Shown: positions 24,301 through 39,300 of the stretch, piece after piece
Numbering within the stretch: the first letter of the stretch is position 1
Layout: the number at the start of each line of letters is the position of its first letter
DNA from: Apostichopus japonicus
Lineage: Eukaryota; Echinodermata; Holothuroidea; Aspidochirotida; Stichopodidae
Assembly: GCF_037975245.1 (NCBI RefSeq)
Contig: NC_092575.1
Coordinates: 3,990,501 to 4,054,500, forward strand
Length of the DNA: 64,000 nucleotides
Direction of reading: 5' to 3'
Program-made: the position numbers and the translations under genes
The notes under the pieces: model-generated
What the model was told of the DNA's origin: nothing
The model's database searches: none
The model's input: the letters and a program-made list of their open reading frames with translations, nothing else

Positions 24301-27300
24301 TGTAGTACCGCTGGCAACCTACTTTTGAATCACATGATGATAGTGTCTGTAAACATTATCTCGAGATCTGAACATTAGCCTCAATGCCCATAAGCAATAT
24401 CCAAGGCAAAAAAAGAAAAAAATGAGAAGACGAAAAAAAAAAAAAAACTTTCATTGGGAGGAACCCAAATGGGTAATTATGTTAACATACTGTACAAGTA
24501 GTTCTCATGCATGCCAGCAACAAACGGTTGTGTGCATTAATTCAAGCTTATAAAAAATTCTCAAAAGCCTTCTGTACACAATGGAGGCCAGAACATATTA
24601 TAAGGTTGATACAGTTTATTTACAGTAAGATGCATTCCGTAAGCTTGCATTTTCTCGTTCATTTATCATAGTCGTCACGACAACTGTCATCTGAGATTGG
24701 GCGAGTGAAAGCAAATAAAGTACCATCAATTCTAACTACAGTATACAAATTTCTCTGTTGATCCCTCCCCCCCCCCCCCCATCCCTCTCCCATCTCCCAC
24801 TACAGCAACCCAACATTCCAAGAATGCATTGTCAATCAATAGGTACAAGGATCCTGGATATTACCAACAAAGGAGCGAGAGGGGGGAGGGGAGGGAGAGG
24901 GGAGATGGGGATGAGGAGCACCATATCAACCAATTTCTAAGTACTGGATAGATACACTGTACATGGAAATTTTGCATGTTATGTTCAGCATTCCAGAGGC
25001 AGGTATGTTAGAGAGAGAGGATACTGTATGTTGCATAATAGTAAAGCACTTGCTTTTGTAGTGTATTGTCTATCTATCTAATTATCATTTTAATTGCCTA
25101 AATAGTATTATCTAATTGCCTATCATTTTTCTTCTAATTCCCAACTTACTTATTTGACAAAGATACTCTACTGAAAGAGACACGTCTTCAAACCCACAAT
25201 ATGGGCGGGGCAACACCCACAGTCCTTCATTTTAATCCTGAATCTTCCATTCATGTAGTAGAGAAGAAGAGTTAAGTATTTACTTTCAATTGATTTTCTT
25301 TTATGAAAGTACGTATTCATGATAAATTTCTCATGATAGTAGATCAATGATAAATTTCTTATCATCTGGTAATTAAAAAATAATCAATTTGTTATTATCG
25401 GCATTAATGATAAATCTCTTAATAATAGGTATTTAATGATACATATCTTTCAATGTATAATTTATGTTTTTTTGTATTCTCAGTACTCAACACAATAAAA
25501 ACTATGTACTGATAACTGATAGTACAATGGTACATGACTGCATACACATACTACAGATCTAAAGATGCATGATATACAGTACTGTGCAGATCTTTACTCA
25601 CTGAAAGTAAAATACTTTGCTAACTATCTAGAGCTCCTCCACAATCAAGATTTATCAAGCACTTGGTGAGTATCTATCTGTCATTTGTTGCATACTATGC
25701 ATGTAATCATCATATCACATGTTACTATGTATGTGATGTTAATAAATCTTACATCATCCTTATACGTGAAACACCCTATTTTCCCCGCCTCTTCTGTTTC
25801 CACGTATTCACAGCTGACGTCATCACCGCCCTTACATAATAATAGAGGCGCCCTGAGGCCCTCCGGTATACCCCTAGATATTTGAGAAAAGTGCGAAACA
25901 AACAAATCGGCACAATTTACTGTAATACTGTTGCCAAATTTAACACACACTTCTGAAAGCCTTGGCAAGGAATATATGATCTATGCTGTGATAACAACTT
26001 TTGCCCTCAGCTTTAAAAATAATGGAATGTCCCATGGGGGCACAATCTAAATTTGTCATCAATTATCAGATGTTTTAAAAGTCCTGGTCATATTATTTAA
26101 CAGTACAGTTGCTGATCTACCAGCACAGTTCTGCAACAGAATGTACCTTTATCTACCTGTTAGTTTAGGATGGAAAGAGAATATGACAGATTTAAGTCCA
26201 TCTTAAAAGTTTAATCAGATGCACTTTACAGTATATATATATATACATCCCAGATAGCATAAGATCAGTACTGTTAAAACCATCTTCAAACCACTGATGT
26301 CACAATTGACAGCTCATGGAGATATGTAGACCCAGCTGTAGGGAACTGTGACATACGAACAGGCTGGCATACACTTCAGAGCAAAACTCAGTCCTGATGC
26401 AGTGACAATTAGGCCATGAAACATCCAAAAGTAGGTCAAGTGAGTGTGAAATGCTTATCATTTCTCACCAATGTTTATATCAGTTGTTATAGATTGGGTA
26501 GATGGGACAGGGAAAAGACAGTTTAAAGCAAGGAGGTGGAAAAAGAATAGTGAGGTAAAACTACTGCACAGGTCATTTTTGTCAAAAAGAATGAAACATT
26601 TATTCTACCAACGGTTTAAATATAGTCCATTGTAGGACAATACTATAACATCTTTGTAATATTAAATTATTAACAAGTTTGTCATTTTTCCATACCTCCC
26701 TTCCCTGGAATTATCTCTTCCCTGGAAATATGTAGCCATTTTTTTTCTCATTTATATTTTGAATCTGGTTTTTTAGTTTTGTACTTGTTTTGACTTTTGA
26801 GCTCTTGTTTTTACCCAATTTCCAATGTATTTTTATGATCAGTGGCTGAATAAATATCTATCTATCCTCTTTAAGTTGCTCTGTTGACTGCCATTCTATA
26901 AAATATATACACTCACAAAAGGAATGTTTGATATTCCGTGGAATAGAAAAAAATTGTACCTGACAATGATCATCAAAAGTATATTTATGTAGCATTACTA
27001 TTTGACCAGCTGTGAAAGGAAGAGATACTTATTTAACAAGCCTCTGAGCTATATTCTTAAGGCATTTTATCACCAACAGCTGAGAGCTAGCAGAACTTCT
27101 TTGTAACCACAGATAGTATCGTAAATTCAACTTTTCACAAAACGCCCGCTCCCACATTATTTGTCTTCACTCTTTAACTAGAACAAGACTAACTATATAT
27201 ATGTCTACCTCAAGGTGATGTTTATTCTTTTCTTAATTCATGCCTTTAAAAGTATGTCATATATATGTCATATGTCATCGGGCCATTTTTCAAATGCAAA

Positions 27301-30300
27301 CACGACGCTTCAAAGCTTGATTTTCCCTGCACCTGGAAGTTTACATTTGAATTGCAAATTTTTTCCTTTTTCTCTCCGTACGAATTCCGTGAGAGAAAGA
27401 GAAAGAGAGAGAGAGATACTCATCGCTGCAAAAAATTACTTCCAAGCGCTCTCAGCTACTGTCGCTTGCTCGGATATAATCTTTATTAAAACGTATTATA
27501 AATATTTGCATGTTGCAGAAATGGATGCCAAACCAAGAGAAGTATTTATGGGCATGGGGCACCTGCCATTTAAACTGTCAAATAGGTCTTGCCACATCCT
27601 TTCATTTATTAATACTGGCTTGAGAGCCCAAAGGTTTAGGTGAAACTTAAAAACTTCAAGTACTTGAATACTTAATAAACTTAAATACTTACAAAACTTA
27701 AAACTTTAGAGAGTGAAGAAAAAAAAGAAAAAATTAACAGAAGTCTAAAACGTAAACAGCAAATATGTATCAAACTGTCCTTCACAGCAAAACACCACAG
27801 GCATGTATAGATAAGCTTCACTGGCAAAATTTCCAATGTAAAGTATATTCCATCAAATTGGTCCATATCTAATTAATATGTTATTATGTAAATTTAAATA
27901 TTTACAAATTATATTAAAAATATTTCAAACTACGCTGACATCGAATCACCCTTTCATTCCTAGTCCTGACTGAAATTTCCCAACACTGCCCTCCCTTCCC
28001 CCCCTCCCCAAGAAAAAAAAAGATGTTAAATTTTCAATTCAGTTTTCTATCCATTTCTACAAGTCGTATCCATTTGCATGTAGCATCATTGATTTTAAAG
28101 ATTGGTAAAGCAATTCCACGACTGAACATTGTACTGTACTGTGTGATAACAAGCTTAGGGGAAAACACCTACAGGTAGTCTGTACTGTTTGCGTACATGA
28201 AGGCGACACCCATCACTTGATCACATTGTTACCTGGAAAATCTTACACACTGTTGAGAGAGGTGATGAATTATGATTGTTTTATTTATTTGTTTTAACTT
28301 TGTTAAAGATACCTGCTGCATCACCTTCAGCCAGGTTCAAGGTCCACCGGATGAGTCACAGGCTTGTATGATGGACCAATCTACAACATTGTGGTGGTAC
28401 TGTTCTAAAACCCATACAGTATATATATACTATGCATGTACTGCAGATGAGGGTTTTTAACACGTAGATAATGTAATTGTGTTTTGACAAAATTTTCAAC
28501 TGCCATTTAAATTACATACTGTAATTATCATTAGAAAAAGAAAGGTTTTGCTGCAGTCTTATAAATGGAACCAGAATACAGGGATTAATTTATCCTGTAT
28601 CGGTTTCAGAAATGCTATGCCAAAATTGTCAAATTTGCTACACAAGTCCCAAAGAAGTAAAGGCTTACAGCAGTTCTTTACGACTGGAACCATTTGTAAT
28701 CTGAGACGAAATTCTGAGCCATCAAAACTGAACATTACGTACACAAAATTTGGACACTAAATTATTCTACTAGCACAGCTTCGGCTACATGCATCATTCA
28801 GTGAGAACTTGATTTGAAATGATCATCCCGAGAAAATGTCAGAATGAACCAGCCATTTTACCTTGAGGTGTGAAGCTACACAGATAACTATCGCATGTAC
28901 ACATTAAAGCAGTGGCGTAGGAAGGTACTTTCGAGTGGGGCGCTGAAGACTGATGGCCGGATTGGGGGAGGGGTCTAAGGGGAGGGTGTTCCCCTCCCCT
29001 TTGGAATTTTTTTGCATTTCCAGGTGGCCTCAGATGCAATTTGGTGCAATATAGCACATTTCAACCCACCCACTCCATTTTGTATATAATTTTGCATTTT
29101 CACCTAGCCTTAGATGCAATTTGGTGCTCCAAATGAGATTTTTTTCTCATTTGGAAATGAAAAAAGGGTTTTCTGACTTGCGAAGCGGGGGGGCGGAATG
29201 ATACTTCCGCCCCTCCACATTTTTCACTGGGGGGGCCGGCGCCCCCCCCGGTTCCTACGCCCTTGCATTAAAGGCATTGAAGACTTGCCCCAAACCGCGT
29301 TCTGAAAAAGTTAACTCTCCGTTGCTTGCAAGTGAGGTTTTCTTCTTGATGCGTGATACCTTGTTATCTTTTATCTAGACCTGAGATGTCCATCCCTGCT
29401 ATGTACACTGTGTTGTGATGACCATAGCTGTATGTATTGACTGTACACTAGTGTCTAATTACCGACAGTAGCAAGCTGTGTGTGTACTTTCTGGGATCGA
29501 TGGTGGTGTCTAACTTCTGTTACACCTCATTCGAAACTAGGTCAGATTACCGGCATAAGACGTTTCTTTGTGCACGAGTCTTCACACCCTTTAAATGAGC
29601 TATGCATACAGATTCCCTTGATTTACTCCCGTTCACCTTGTTGAGTTTATAATTATACGGAACTTTGCAACACAAAAACTCCAACATGTAAAGATCATAG
29701 ATGAAGTCAAGGGTATTATCTGCTTAATATTGGCATCTGCTTGCAAATTAACAGTGTATAGCACTACTGTACCTCTTCGTTCGGGAAATCACACATCTGA
29801 GTGACAATTGATGTATATTGTTATATAGCATACCCACTGTTCAATATATATTAATAGCACAACAGACATGTTGTGACAATTCTGTCTATTATAAACTTGC
29901 AGTCAAATTGTTTGTAGAAATCAGAAATCTTCTGTATCCGAAAAACCTGCATCTTAAAAGAAACGAGCAACAAGTTTCGAGTGTACAATGCACTTAAGAA
30001 ACAGACTAGAAAATAGGAAGTCGTGTAGTAATTAGACGGAAACCAACACTCAGAAGTGAGGTTCGAAAGGGGAGTGACCCAGAAGTTGGTCTATGGGGAC
30101 CCCTAAAGTAAATGTTATTAATCTTTGTAGGTTAGGGTATCTTCGGAGTGCACATGCATCTAGATGTGACAGCCTGGCAGGTAAAAGTGGAAGTGAGGTA
30201 AATAACCTGAACAATTAATCCAAACATTCAATCAAAACAAAGAAATAATCGACTATAAATATTTACAGTACGTAAACATGGTCATAGCCTCTTACGACGA

Positions 30301-33300
30301 TCATATTAACTTATGCACTGTTACGACTGTGTCTTGTGTCAAACTGATACCCCTGTAAAATATCGTTTCCTTGCCCTCCCCCATTTCCTCTCCCGTCAGA
30401 AAGTCCCTTCTGCTCCTACTGTTGTTTACAATCATTCTGGAAGCCCAGTCGAACCAAACACAATAGGAAACAATGGATTTGAAAGTGAAAACAGGAAATA
30501 CAAATTTTAAATCTACAGGAAGCTTATAGCCAAACATTCATACCACTTCCCCCAAATTCCTGTTGCTTTTAATTAACCCTCCACAGAGAGTCAGATATTA
30601 GGACTGATCCAGACTAATTTAACCCTACCGAGAATCCAATGAAGACAACTTGAGAATGAGGATGAAGGAGTTACTGCAATAATATATATAAATATATATA
30701 CCTACACAGTATCATGTAATCTGATATATTGGACTAAAGTAAATGATATGTCAACAAGCCTGAATGGAATTCAAAACCTTCAGATTCCATAAATGCGCTC
30801 TTGACCCAGAGCTAAATATGAAAGTGACACATTTTTTTTTTCTCCCTTCAAATTTGAAAGTAGATGAGCTACAAGATAAATATTACTGGGTGATGATTAT
30901 GTCCCTATAAATTAACAGCCTTTGTCAGTCATCTAAGCAAGAAATGTCTGGCTCAGGAGAAATTCTCGGCATCAGAGACTCTCTGTGATAGGTAGATATA
31001 TATATATATATACGGATGATCGCAGACAGACAGAGGTTGTGGGTAATCCGAGGAGGAACGATTAACTCTGGGGTCGAGCGCCGATCATATCTTACTAAAT
31101 ACAGAGCCACATTACTGATGAACATTCACGGCTGGGCACGTGTGTCGCGGGCTATTTTGAAACATTCCAGAATGATCACGGACAGTTTCTATAGATATGA
31201 CCTTCGTTATAAATAAACATCAACCGAGATGAACTCTAACTCGGATCTTAGAAACGACCAGAGCATTGGAAGGAGTCCTTCATGAGTAAAGTATGTGACA
31301 TTACTGGTCTTCGTCGACAGGGCACGGCATCTCCCAGAAATTTCTTGAAGATGAATGCATTCTTGATGAACACATTGTATATATATGGGTTGAGTACAGG
31401 TTGAACGCATGCTGTTCAATGTTGAAGGCATCACAAGAGTTTTAGCCTCTTCTACAGTATGGTAGCAAGAACTGCCACCTTTGGATGTTCAGTGTTTTGT
31501 TGTTGTAATTTTGTTATTTTTGTCACAATGGGTATTTTTCTTATATGATGTCTTCTATGAGCAATCATGCCATTCAAAATCTTCCGAAATCTTAAATATT
31601 TTGATGTGCCAAAATGCTAGGAATAGAGTATACTGTTCAAGGTGAAGATGGTCAAAAGATGGCTCAAGCAATCCTTTTCATTCAAACCTCGACTCAGGAT
31701 GCTAGCCACCCTCTTCCCCCACCTCCCCCACCCCCCTTCTCCACCAACCCACTGAAATATATAAACACAGTACTTATATCCTCAATTTATCCAAAAAGTG
31801 CAGTACTTCTTTGTGATCATTTGTACTACTCAGCAACAATGTACAAAGACAAGAAATGGAGAACAGATGAAGAATATTTGAGAGCCAGACCACAACCCTT
31901 TCTATCATCTTTGAATCCTGTGTGGGACATAAACTGAACTTATGTAGTCCCCCAAAATTATGTATCTCAGCACTTTGTCCTACTGTACAATGAAAATTGA
32001 CTGATTGGCCTCAAATCTAATCTGAACGTATCTCTGACCAGAAATACAGAACAAAAACTTGCCGCCCTGTCCGTTTCTAGTCGTAGTTCAAAATAAAAAA
32101 AAATCGACTGAAGCAACATCTGTGACACAACCCCTTACCAATTCTACATATGCAGCATTCATTCACCTCGTCAATAATATGCTCAAGTCGTGGGCTAAAT
32201 TTGGGCTGACAGAAACTGAAGCAATTTTCTTCAATTAGCAATGACCAAAATAGCATCTACAAGTGTGGTTCCAATTTCAAGTCACTGGTAAGTATCGTTA
32301 TCACGCAGATGATGATGATGATGCAAGTATTCGTGCCTCTAAGGTGAATCACGTACATGTATCCCTACTACCGATACCCAACTCCTACCTATGTCTGAGC
32401 TCCACACGTAACGCAATGCACTGAGCGTTGGCATTTTCTGTCAATACATCGAAAACATCGACGGCGGAGTGGAACGCACACATACTTGACAAACGATCAC
32501 GCGAGACTGTACGCAATCGTCCGGGCAGAGAGATGAAAGGTAATCAGTCAATAAGGCAGCATAGCACACATACTGTGTACGGCATATATATTGCCACCTC
32601 AAAACATTCAAGGTTTTTAATATATGAGGTGGAAGTCAGTATATATAGCAACACTGTATCTATACAGTGTTGATTGCTCCGGACTTTCTAGTGGAGTTAC
32701 TGATGACTTCGTCAAAGACAGAAAATTTGGTGTCCCACAAAAAGTTAAATTAATGTCCTGTTGCTTCACTTGCAAGCCTTTCTTCATTTCTGATGTGATG
32801 TTTGGTGACTAAATTTAATAACAAAAATTATGAGTATTTTGCCGAGTTACCAACAGACTGTAGCAAACTCAACACAAACATTACATATCCAAGACACACT
32901 ATGTACTGCTAGCATACATTCACAATATGCTAATAATATGCCAACTACACAAACTAAGCTACCCTGAGAGAAAGGACAAGTTTGGCAAAGTTGTGTAAAA
33001 GTACCTACTTCTACTTCCCAGATGACACTATTGAGAGCTCTATGTGTGCATACCCTGTACCAGCCATGCTTCTGAAGTTCCCAGTGGGAGAAGGGGAGAG
33101 GGGGTGAGGGGGTTAGAGCTTGGCTAACTGTGCTGTCAATTATACTTAATTATAGTGAAAAGGTTACCAGTTTATTCTAGGCATGGTAGAACGAGTGCTA
33201 AAGTTGTGGGGAGACAGGTGAGCGAGGAGCGAAGTAAATTTATAGTTTTTACTGCAAGCTCTGTATATGGTATGATGTATGTGGTATGATTGTTTTAAAG

Positions 33301-36300
33301 TCAGTATTATTTGCATTGATATGATATTGATACATCACTGATACTATATTGATTGATACTGATATCCAATCGTAGGACAGATTTCACTTTCTTTCCTACA
33401 GATGTTTGTTATAGGAAGACATCTACTATTTCAAACAATGAAGTCACTTAAACATCGATGATACCTGTATGTTTGTATTTCTAAAATTTGCTTCTTGCAT
33501 TCATTGTTTTTGTACCGTGTGGAAAATGAACCGGATGATGAAGGTTCTCAGAATTGAATATTAATTACTATAAATATTACTTACAACTATCGTTGAGTTT
33601 CATTTTGCGGGCTGCAGTTTCTTTTGGATCCCATTTCATTTTGGTACGCTGCATGTTCTAGTTCGATCGATGCCAACTTTGTTTTGAATTAAATATTTGC
33701 TGGGCCACTGATGATCAAACCATAAAAATGCTGCTTTCTGGCATTCTTAATTTAAATTCTTAATTTAAAGATCTACCTTTATATTCATGGATCAAAATCA
33801 CTGAAGCAGGGAATCTGTTTACATACAACATACCACACTGAACAACACCACCTTGAACAAGCACTATTAACCAGTAGGGACTGTCCCTGAAATGCCTCTA
33901 ATAGTCCACTTATTGTAAGCTAATACCAAAACCCAGTGTGCAGCAGCTGTGCAATACACAAGCAACAACAAATACTTTGCACAGTACTACATGAATTGGC
34001 ATGCCAAAATATGTCTGTAGGCAAAACTTCATGTTGCTTTAGATTAAGGGTACATAAATACCTTAAAGATCTATAAATAATTTCTATGTATAGCCATAAC
34101 TGTGCTTTAATTCAGAAAGTTCTTTTAAAGTTCTACATCTTACTGGAGCTGCACAGCATGCAAGGTATCGACAGTAACATCTTCTTCATATTTTGAGGTT
34201 TAATATTTAACAAACATTGTCCAGTCTGATCTTCTAACATTATCTCCTAAAGGTCCCATTGGTCAGTTTGACCCACTCAATCCATCCCCCCCTCCCCTCA
34301 AACTTCCTATCCCCTCTCTCTTCCTCCCTCCTAGATGATTTTTAATTTCACACGTTATGTTGGCTCAAATACACACATTTGGTATCTAGGAGTTGTACAG
34401 CCATGGTAGGTTTGTACACAGTATTGCCTCAACAGTATGTCTGAATGCAGGATACTACATCAGTGGAATGACAATGCAACAGTTGTGAGGGGACAGGTAA
34501 GTGCAGACCTATGCAAATCAGGTGTCTGTCAAAAGTTCAGTGTAAATTATACTGCTTCATTGCAAATTCTAGAAATTTCTAACATATTCTCCTAATACAG
34601 AATGTCATTTGTAATCTGTTGACATTAACAGAAGATGTGCATATATATATGTTGGCCATCATAGAAACATAATAACACACCTTGTACAAAACAAAACGAA
34701 TAAATATTTTAGCACCGGAGAAACTCTGCTCTGTCAAAACTTATTACTTGCTGCTGAAAACCCAGGTTTTTACAATTTGTGTTGATGAAAATGACATTAA
34801 TTAGCATAATCTTCTTAATTTGCTGAGTGTAACACCTCCTCGTTTTATAATTAATCAACATCTGTTGATGATGCATCTTTCTTCTTGGTAAACTGAATCC
34901 GACCCTAAGCAACTTAACATAGAACTAGAAACGAGCAAATTTAATTTAACCTCAACAAAAGAGTGCAACCGTCTCATTTCCCTCCATCACACTCTCGGAT
35001 GGATATTGTCATACTGTAAATCATGCCCAGGCTATCACCGAGAACTCCTCGCTTGTGTGCATGCCAGCATCACTCTACATTAATTACTTTGATTTGTCAA
35101 TTGACAGAGAATACTGGCATAAATAACAATTAACCTGATCCTGAAAAAAAAGGAGAGAAAAAAAGGAGAAGAAAAAGGATTTAAAAAAAAAATGGGAGAG
35201 AGAGCAAACAAGTTCTTTGTTTTTTCTTTCTTTTTTCAATCTTTAATGACCAAGCGCTTTCCTGAGCCTCCCCTGAAACAGTGTTAGAGTCACACACATT
35301 GCAAATATAAACCTCAATGACTTCAATACAGGGACTAATTAGTGTTCAAATTGTAGCAGTTTTTGAAATCTATGAATTTTGTCTCGCATAACGTACTACG
35401 GTTCCTGTGTTCAGTAGTGCTATATGTCTATATCTGCAGCGACATTGTGCATATATGGCCTAGCATTTTGTTACTGCGATACTGGAATAAATTACAGTAT
35501 TACCCTGAGATCTACATACATGTGTATTATAAGATAAAGATCACCATCCAGAGATTTGCAAACTGTGCCAAGATGTATTTATAGACTTTTCCTAACAGTA
35601 AAATACCTTAGTCCAAATGTTAGCGAGTCATAGAAAAGATGTACAGGGACAAAGGACTTTGCATGACATTAACAATCTTCAAATCTTTAAAATTTTAACA
35701 GTATATATATTTCAATGCAGTCATTGAGGTTAACTGCCAGTGTTATCACAGTTTGATGAGTTCTGTTGTCAATGCTACCGTGCCTACTGAGTATAAATTT
35801 CTCAAACAAGATTGCGATAGTAGAAAATTAAGAGCCCTTCTTACAGAAAGTTTTGACTTGTTGCGATCAGTTGTGTTCCACGGCCAGGGAAGGAGAGTAT
35901 AACAAGTGACGAAAAATGCTTTAAAACAAAAGGATGCTTAAATAGTGCTTCTTGGAAACGATGGTAAAGGAGCTTCTCAGGTCCAAAATGTTTCTACCAG
36001 GTCCAAGATGAAGTTCCAAAACTTGTAAGAAACGGGTGAAATTTGTTACGTAAAAGTCGCTAACGAAACCACGTAGTTTCTTCCGAAGTGGTAGATTCGG
36101 AAGGAGGTGAAAGTGGGCTGTGCCCAGGGTGCGAGGGCGCAGTGCTAAAACGTTCCGGTGTGTAGTTAGGTAGATGGTAAAGTGCAGATGTGGAGACAGG
36201 TAGCGAAGTAAATTCCTTCTTACAGAAACTTTGACTTGTTGCGATCAGTTGTGTTCCATGTAAAAACCAATGACATTGTACAGCCTTCAAAATGGATTAT

Positions 36301-39300
36301 TTGCGATGACTTTGTTCATGATATAATGCTCATTCATGCACACAGAGACAACCAAAGCAGACAAACAATGTACATGAACACGAAAGTCTTTAACATATTT
36401 AATGAGTTTACTAGTTAATTACTATCAGTAAAATGCAAAACAAGTAAAAATAAAAATTAACTGCATAATTTGTCTGTATGTTTTGTTTACTACTAATCAT
36501 ATCATAATTTTGATATTTGGTACCAATGTTCACTTTTAACAAATATAAAAAAATTAATAAAAAAATTCCATTTGATATCCACAAAACCTACTTTTCACCT
36601 TAATCCACCGCTATTATTAATCAAACTAGAATAATTTTAGCCAATCAGTAACTATAAATCACCACAATACTTACTAAAGTACTGTTAAGTGCATACGTAT
36701 ATGAAAACAATTTCAAGTGCAGTGGTTGCTGAGTCATTGGCATTTAATATTGAAATCTTACATCTTGTGTGTATACTACACACTGCAGTGCACATCTTTC
36801 ATGTTTGATCATTGCATTATTCACCCATTCATGTCTGATTAGAATCTATAGGGTTGCAGGCAGTGTGTACTGAGTAAAGGTTTATATATATGACAAACAT
36901 GATTATGTTGCTATCTTAGACAAATGTTACCCAGTAGTGACAAGTACTGGGCGGAAAGACTAGACTACATATATAAAAGATGAGGCAACAGCCCTACATC
37001 GACAAACCACACTAATGGGATAAATACCCACAGGGTCTTCACGACAGAGTGCTCTGCTTGCATGCTATTGTAGGATATCAGTGGGTACTGTGCCAATGAT
37101 TCATACATTTGAAACGTAATGAATTCAACATCCCTATAAAAAATATTTCCAAAGGCGTGAATTTCTGTAGAGCTAGTAGTTTACTCAGTCATACTGTGTG
37201 CTGTAGACCTGTCAAAGACGAAGGAAGCCTTTGATGACAATAACGGTTGTACCAAACATTTCCCTCCTACTGAACTTAAATAAATTCTCATTCGCAAAGT
37301 TTGTGCTTACAGTGCACAATATCATTAGGAGGTTATTATTATTATTTTTTTTCAAAACAAAGATTATTATATAAGATAAGGAAATGAAGATATAGTTTTG
37401 CTTTTCTGTTTTTAGAGCCAATGCATATATGCATATGCATGCGAAAATATCGCAATACAGTACTGCTCATTCCGTTCCCTCTGCAGTGATGTAGCCTGAT
37501 AGCCAAAGGGGGGACTGGATTATCACACTTTAGAGATCTATGAGAAATTCTCGGAAAATTGAGGAAGATGATGACATATATATCCACGGCTAGTTCTTAT
37601 GACTCAAAGATGCTTCAAGTGATAATCAATATTTAAGAAAGGAGAGAGAGAGAGAGATTTTAGAGAGAACAGTGCAAATATTGTAAAAAGCAATACTGCA
37701 TTATAGTTGGAGAGCAAGAAGGAATCTTGAGGAATTATGAACCTATGTTAATATTCAACAGGTGATCAGCAGGGAAATTCCCTGTAAAAGGATAGTGGGT
37801 CAACCTTTCAGTCATATTGCTCTTAACACTATAGCCAGATCTGACAAAGTTAACTTGGCGCAATGTCCTCCGGAAATTCAATTATTTTCTCTTTTCTTTC
37901 TATATTTATATTAATTTGCTTTCTTTGTAAAGCCCCTTGAGCAGTCACTTTTGTCTACTGATTTGGCGCTATATAAGTCTCATTTATTATATTATTATTA
38001 TTTGTTTGAACACATGCCAGGATTAACTGCTGGCAATTTCTCCTTAACAATTAATAGCAGGAACCGCTTCCACAGGGAATCTTATATTACAATAACTATA
38101 TATGGCTGGCTAAAGACTAAATTAATAATCTGAGCATTACGAAAGTGTGACCAGTAGCTCTGGGTCTAATCCTAAGTGTCGTTTATTACGTCAAAGAAAG
38201 ACATTTTTCTCATGATTTTTAAAGATCTGTAATGAAATCGCAATAAACAAAACAAGTTTCTCTGTACACATGTATTTGATTGCGAGATAGATAATGAGTA
38301 ATAACTAATAATCATAATAGCATGTTAACAGCTGTGCTAATTTATTACTTGCCAGCTGGCTAGGCTGATGGATTAGACAAGTTTAGTGTTGGCTTGGATA
38401 GGTATGTGATAGGTATAGTATAGGAGGAGCACAGCAAACATACACATACTGGAAAACAAAACTGTTGTTACTGTACATGTATCGGTATAGTTAGTTAATC
38501 AAACGTGTCAAGCAAAGACAATAATAAAGGTTCTGTGGTATCCGACCAAGGACATGCCACCAAAGTACAACTGGGGGGGGGGGGGGGAGAAAAGTACATC
38601 AACCTCAGTGTTTGCTGTCATTGAAATTTAATATCATCCCACCTGGACAATAGATTATCAATTAAGAAGGATTGCAGCGCACAGAATGGAGGAATAAATA
38701 CAAGATAATTTAATAAGCTCTGAAAGTGTTTTGTAACTTTGGGGGTGGGGGGGGGGGAAGAGAAAAAGGGGATGTTTTAGTTGCTGAAAAAAAGAGGACA
38801 TTTTGTTTTTAAATATTTGATGTTTCCTTGCTGAAGATCAAAAAATTTGTCTCATTCTTATCACCAAAGTTTAATCAATGTATCCATCATAATGTGAATG
38901 CAAGAATACAGTAGCTAGCTCACAATGTTTCCACCTAACATTATGATGTGTACATTAGTCAGGTACCGTAGCTCGTAGCAACCGATAATATAACCATAAC
39001 AAATGCTCTCACCCTGAAATGTTGCATAAAACCAACATGCGTACAAGACTTGATGCATCTGTGTCAATCTCAAGGTGACATAATTGGCTGCAGTTGCTTC
39101 CTTTTGTCACAGTTATGAATCACTACGGTATGTTGCAATGTCCCATTTATCGGAGCTGTTAGAATTTACATTCATCAAAACTGGCAGGTTTAGCAGAATG
39201 GTGGGTTAAAGGAGAAGCAGTAAAATTCCCAATATCTTCCCTCCCCCCACACCCCCATTTGGAAGTGGGGGGAACAGCAAAATTAGAGCACCACAGTGGG

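Noticed and set aside
27215..27643. 142-codon plus-strand open frame in YWHAE intron 1
   Set aside because: Contains an Arg-Glu run from a GAGA microsatellite and no known domain. Most likely chance.
32400..32540. CpG-richer stretch ending at a GTAATC, possible first exon
   Set aside because: No acceptor, no convincing reading frame and no link to a neighbouring exon.
37484..37530. CAGTGATGTAGCC, a possible hAT left end
   Set aside because: No matching right end or target duplication was found downstream.
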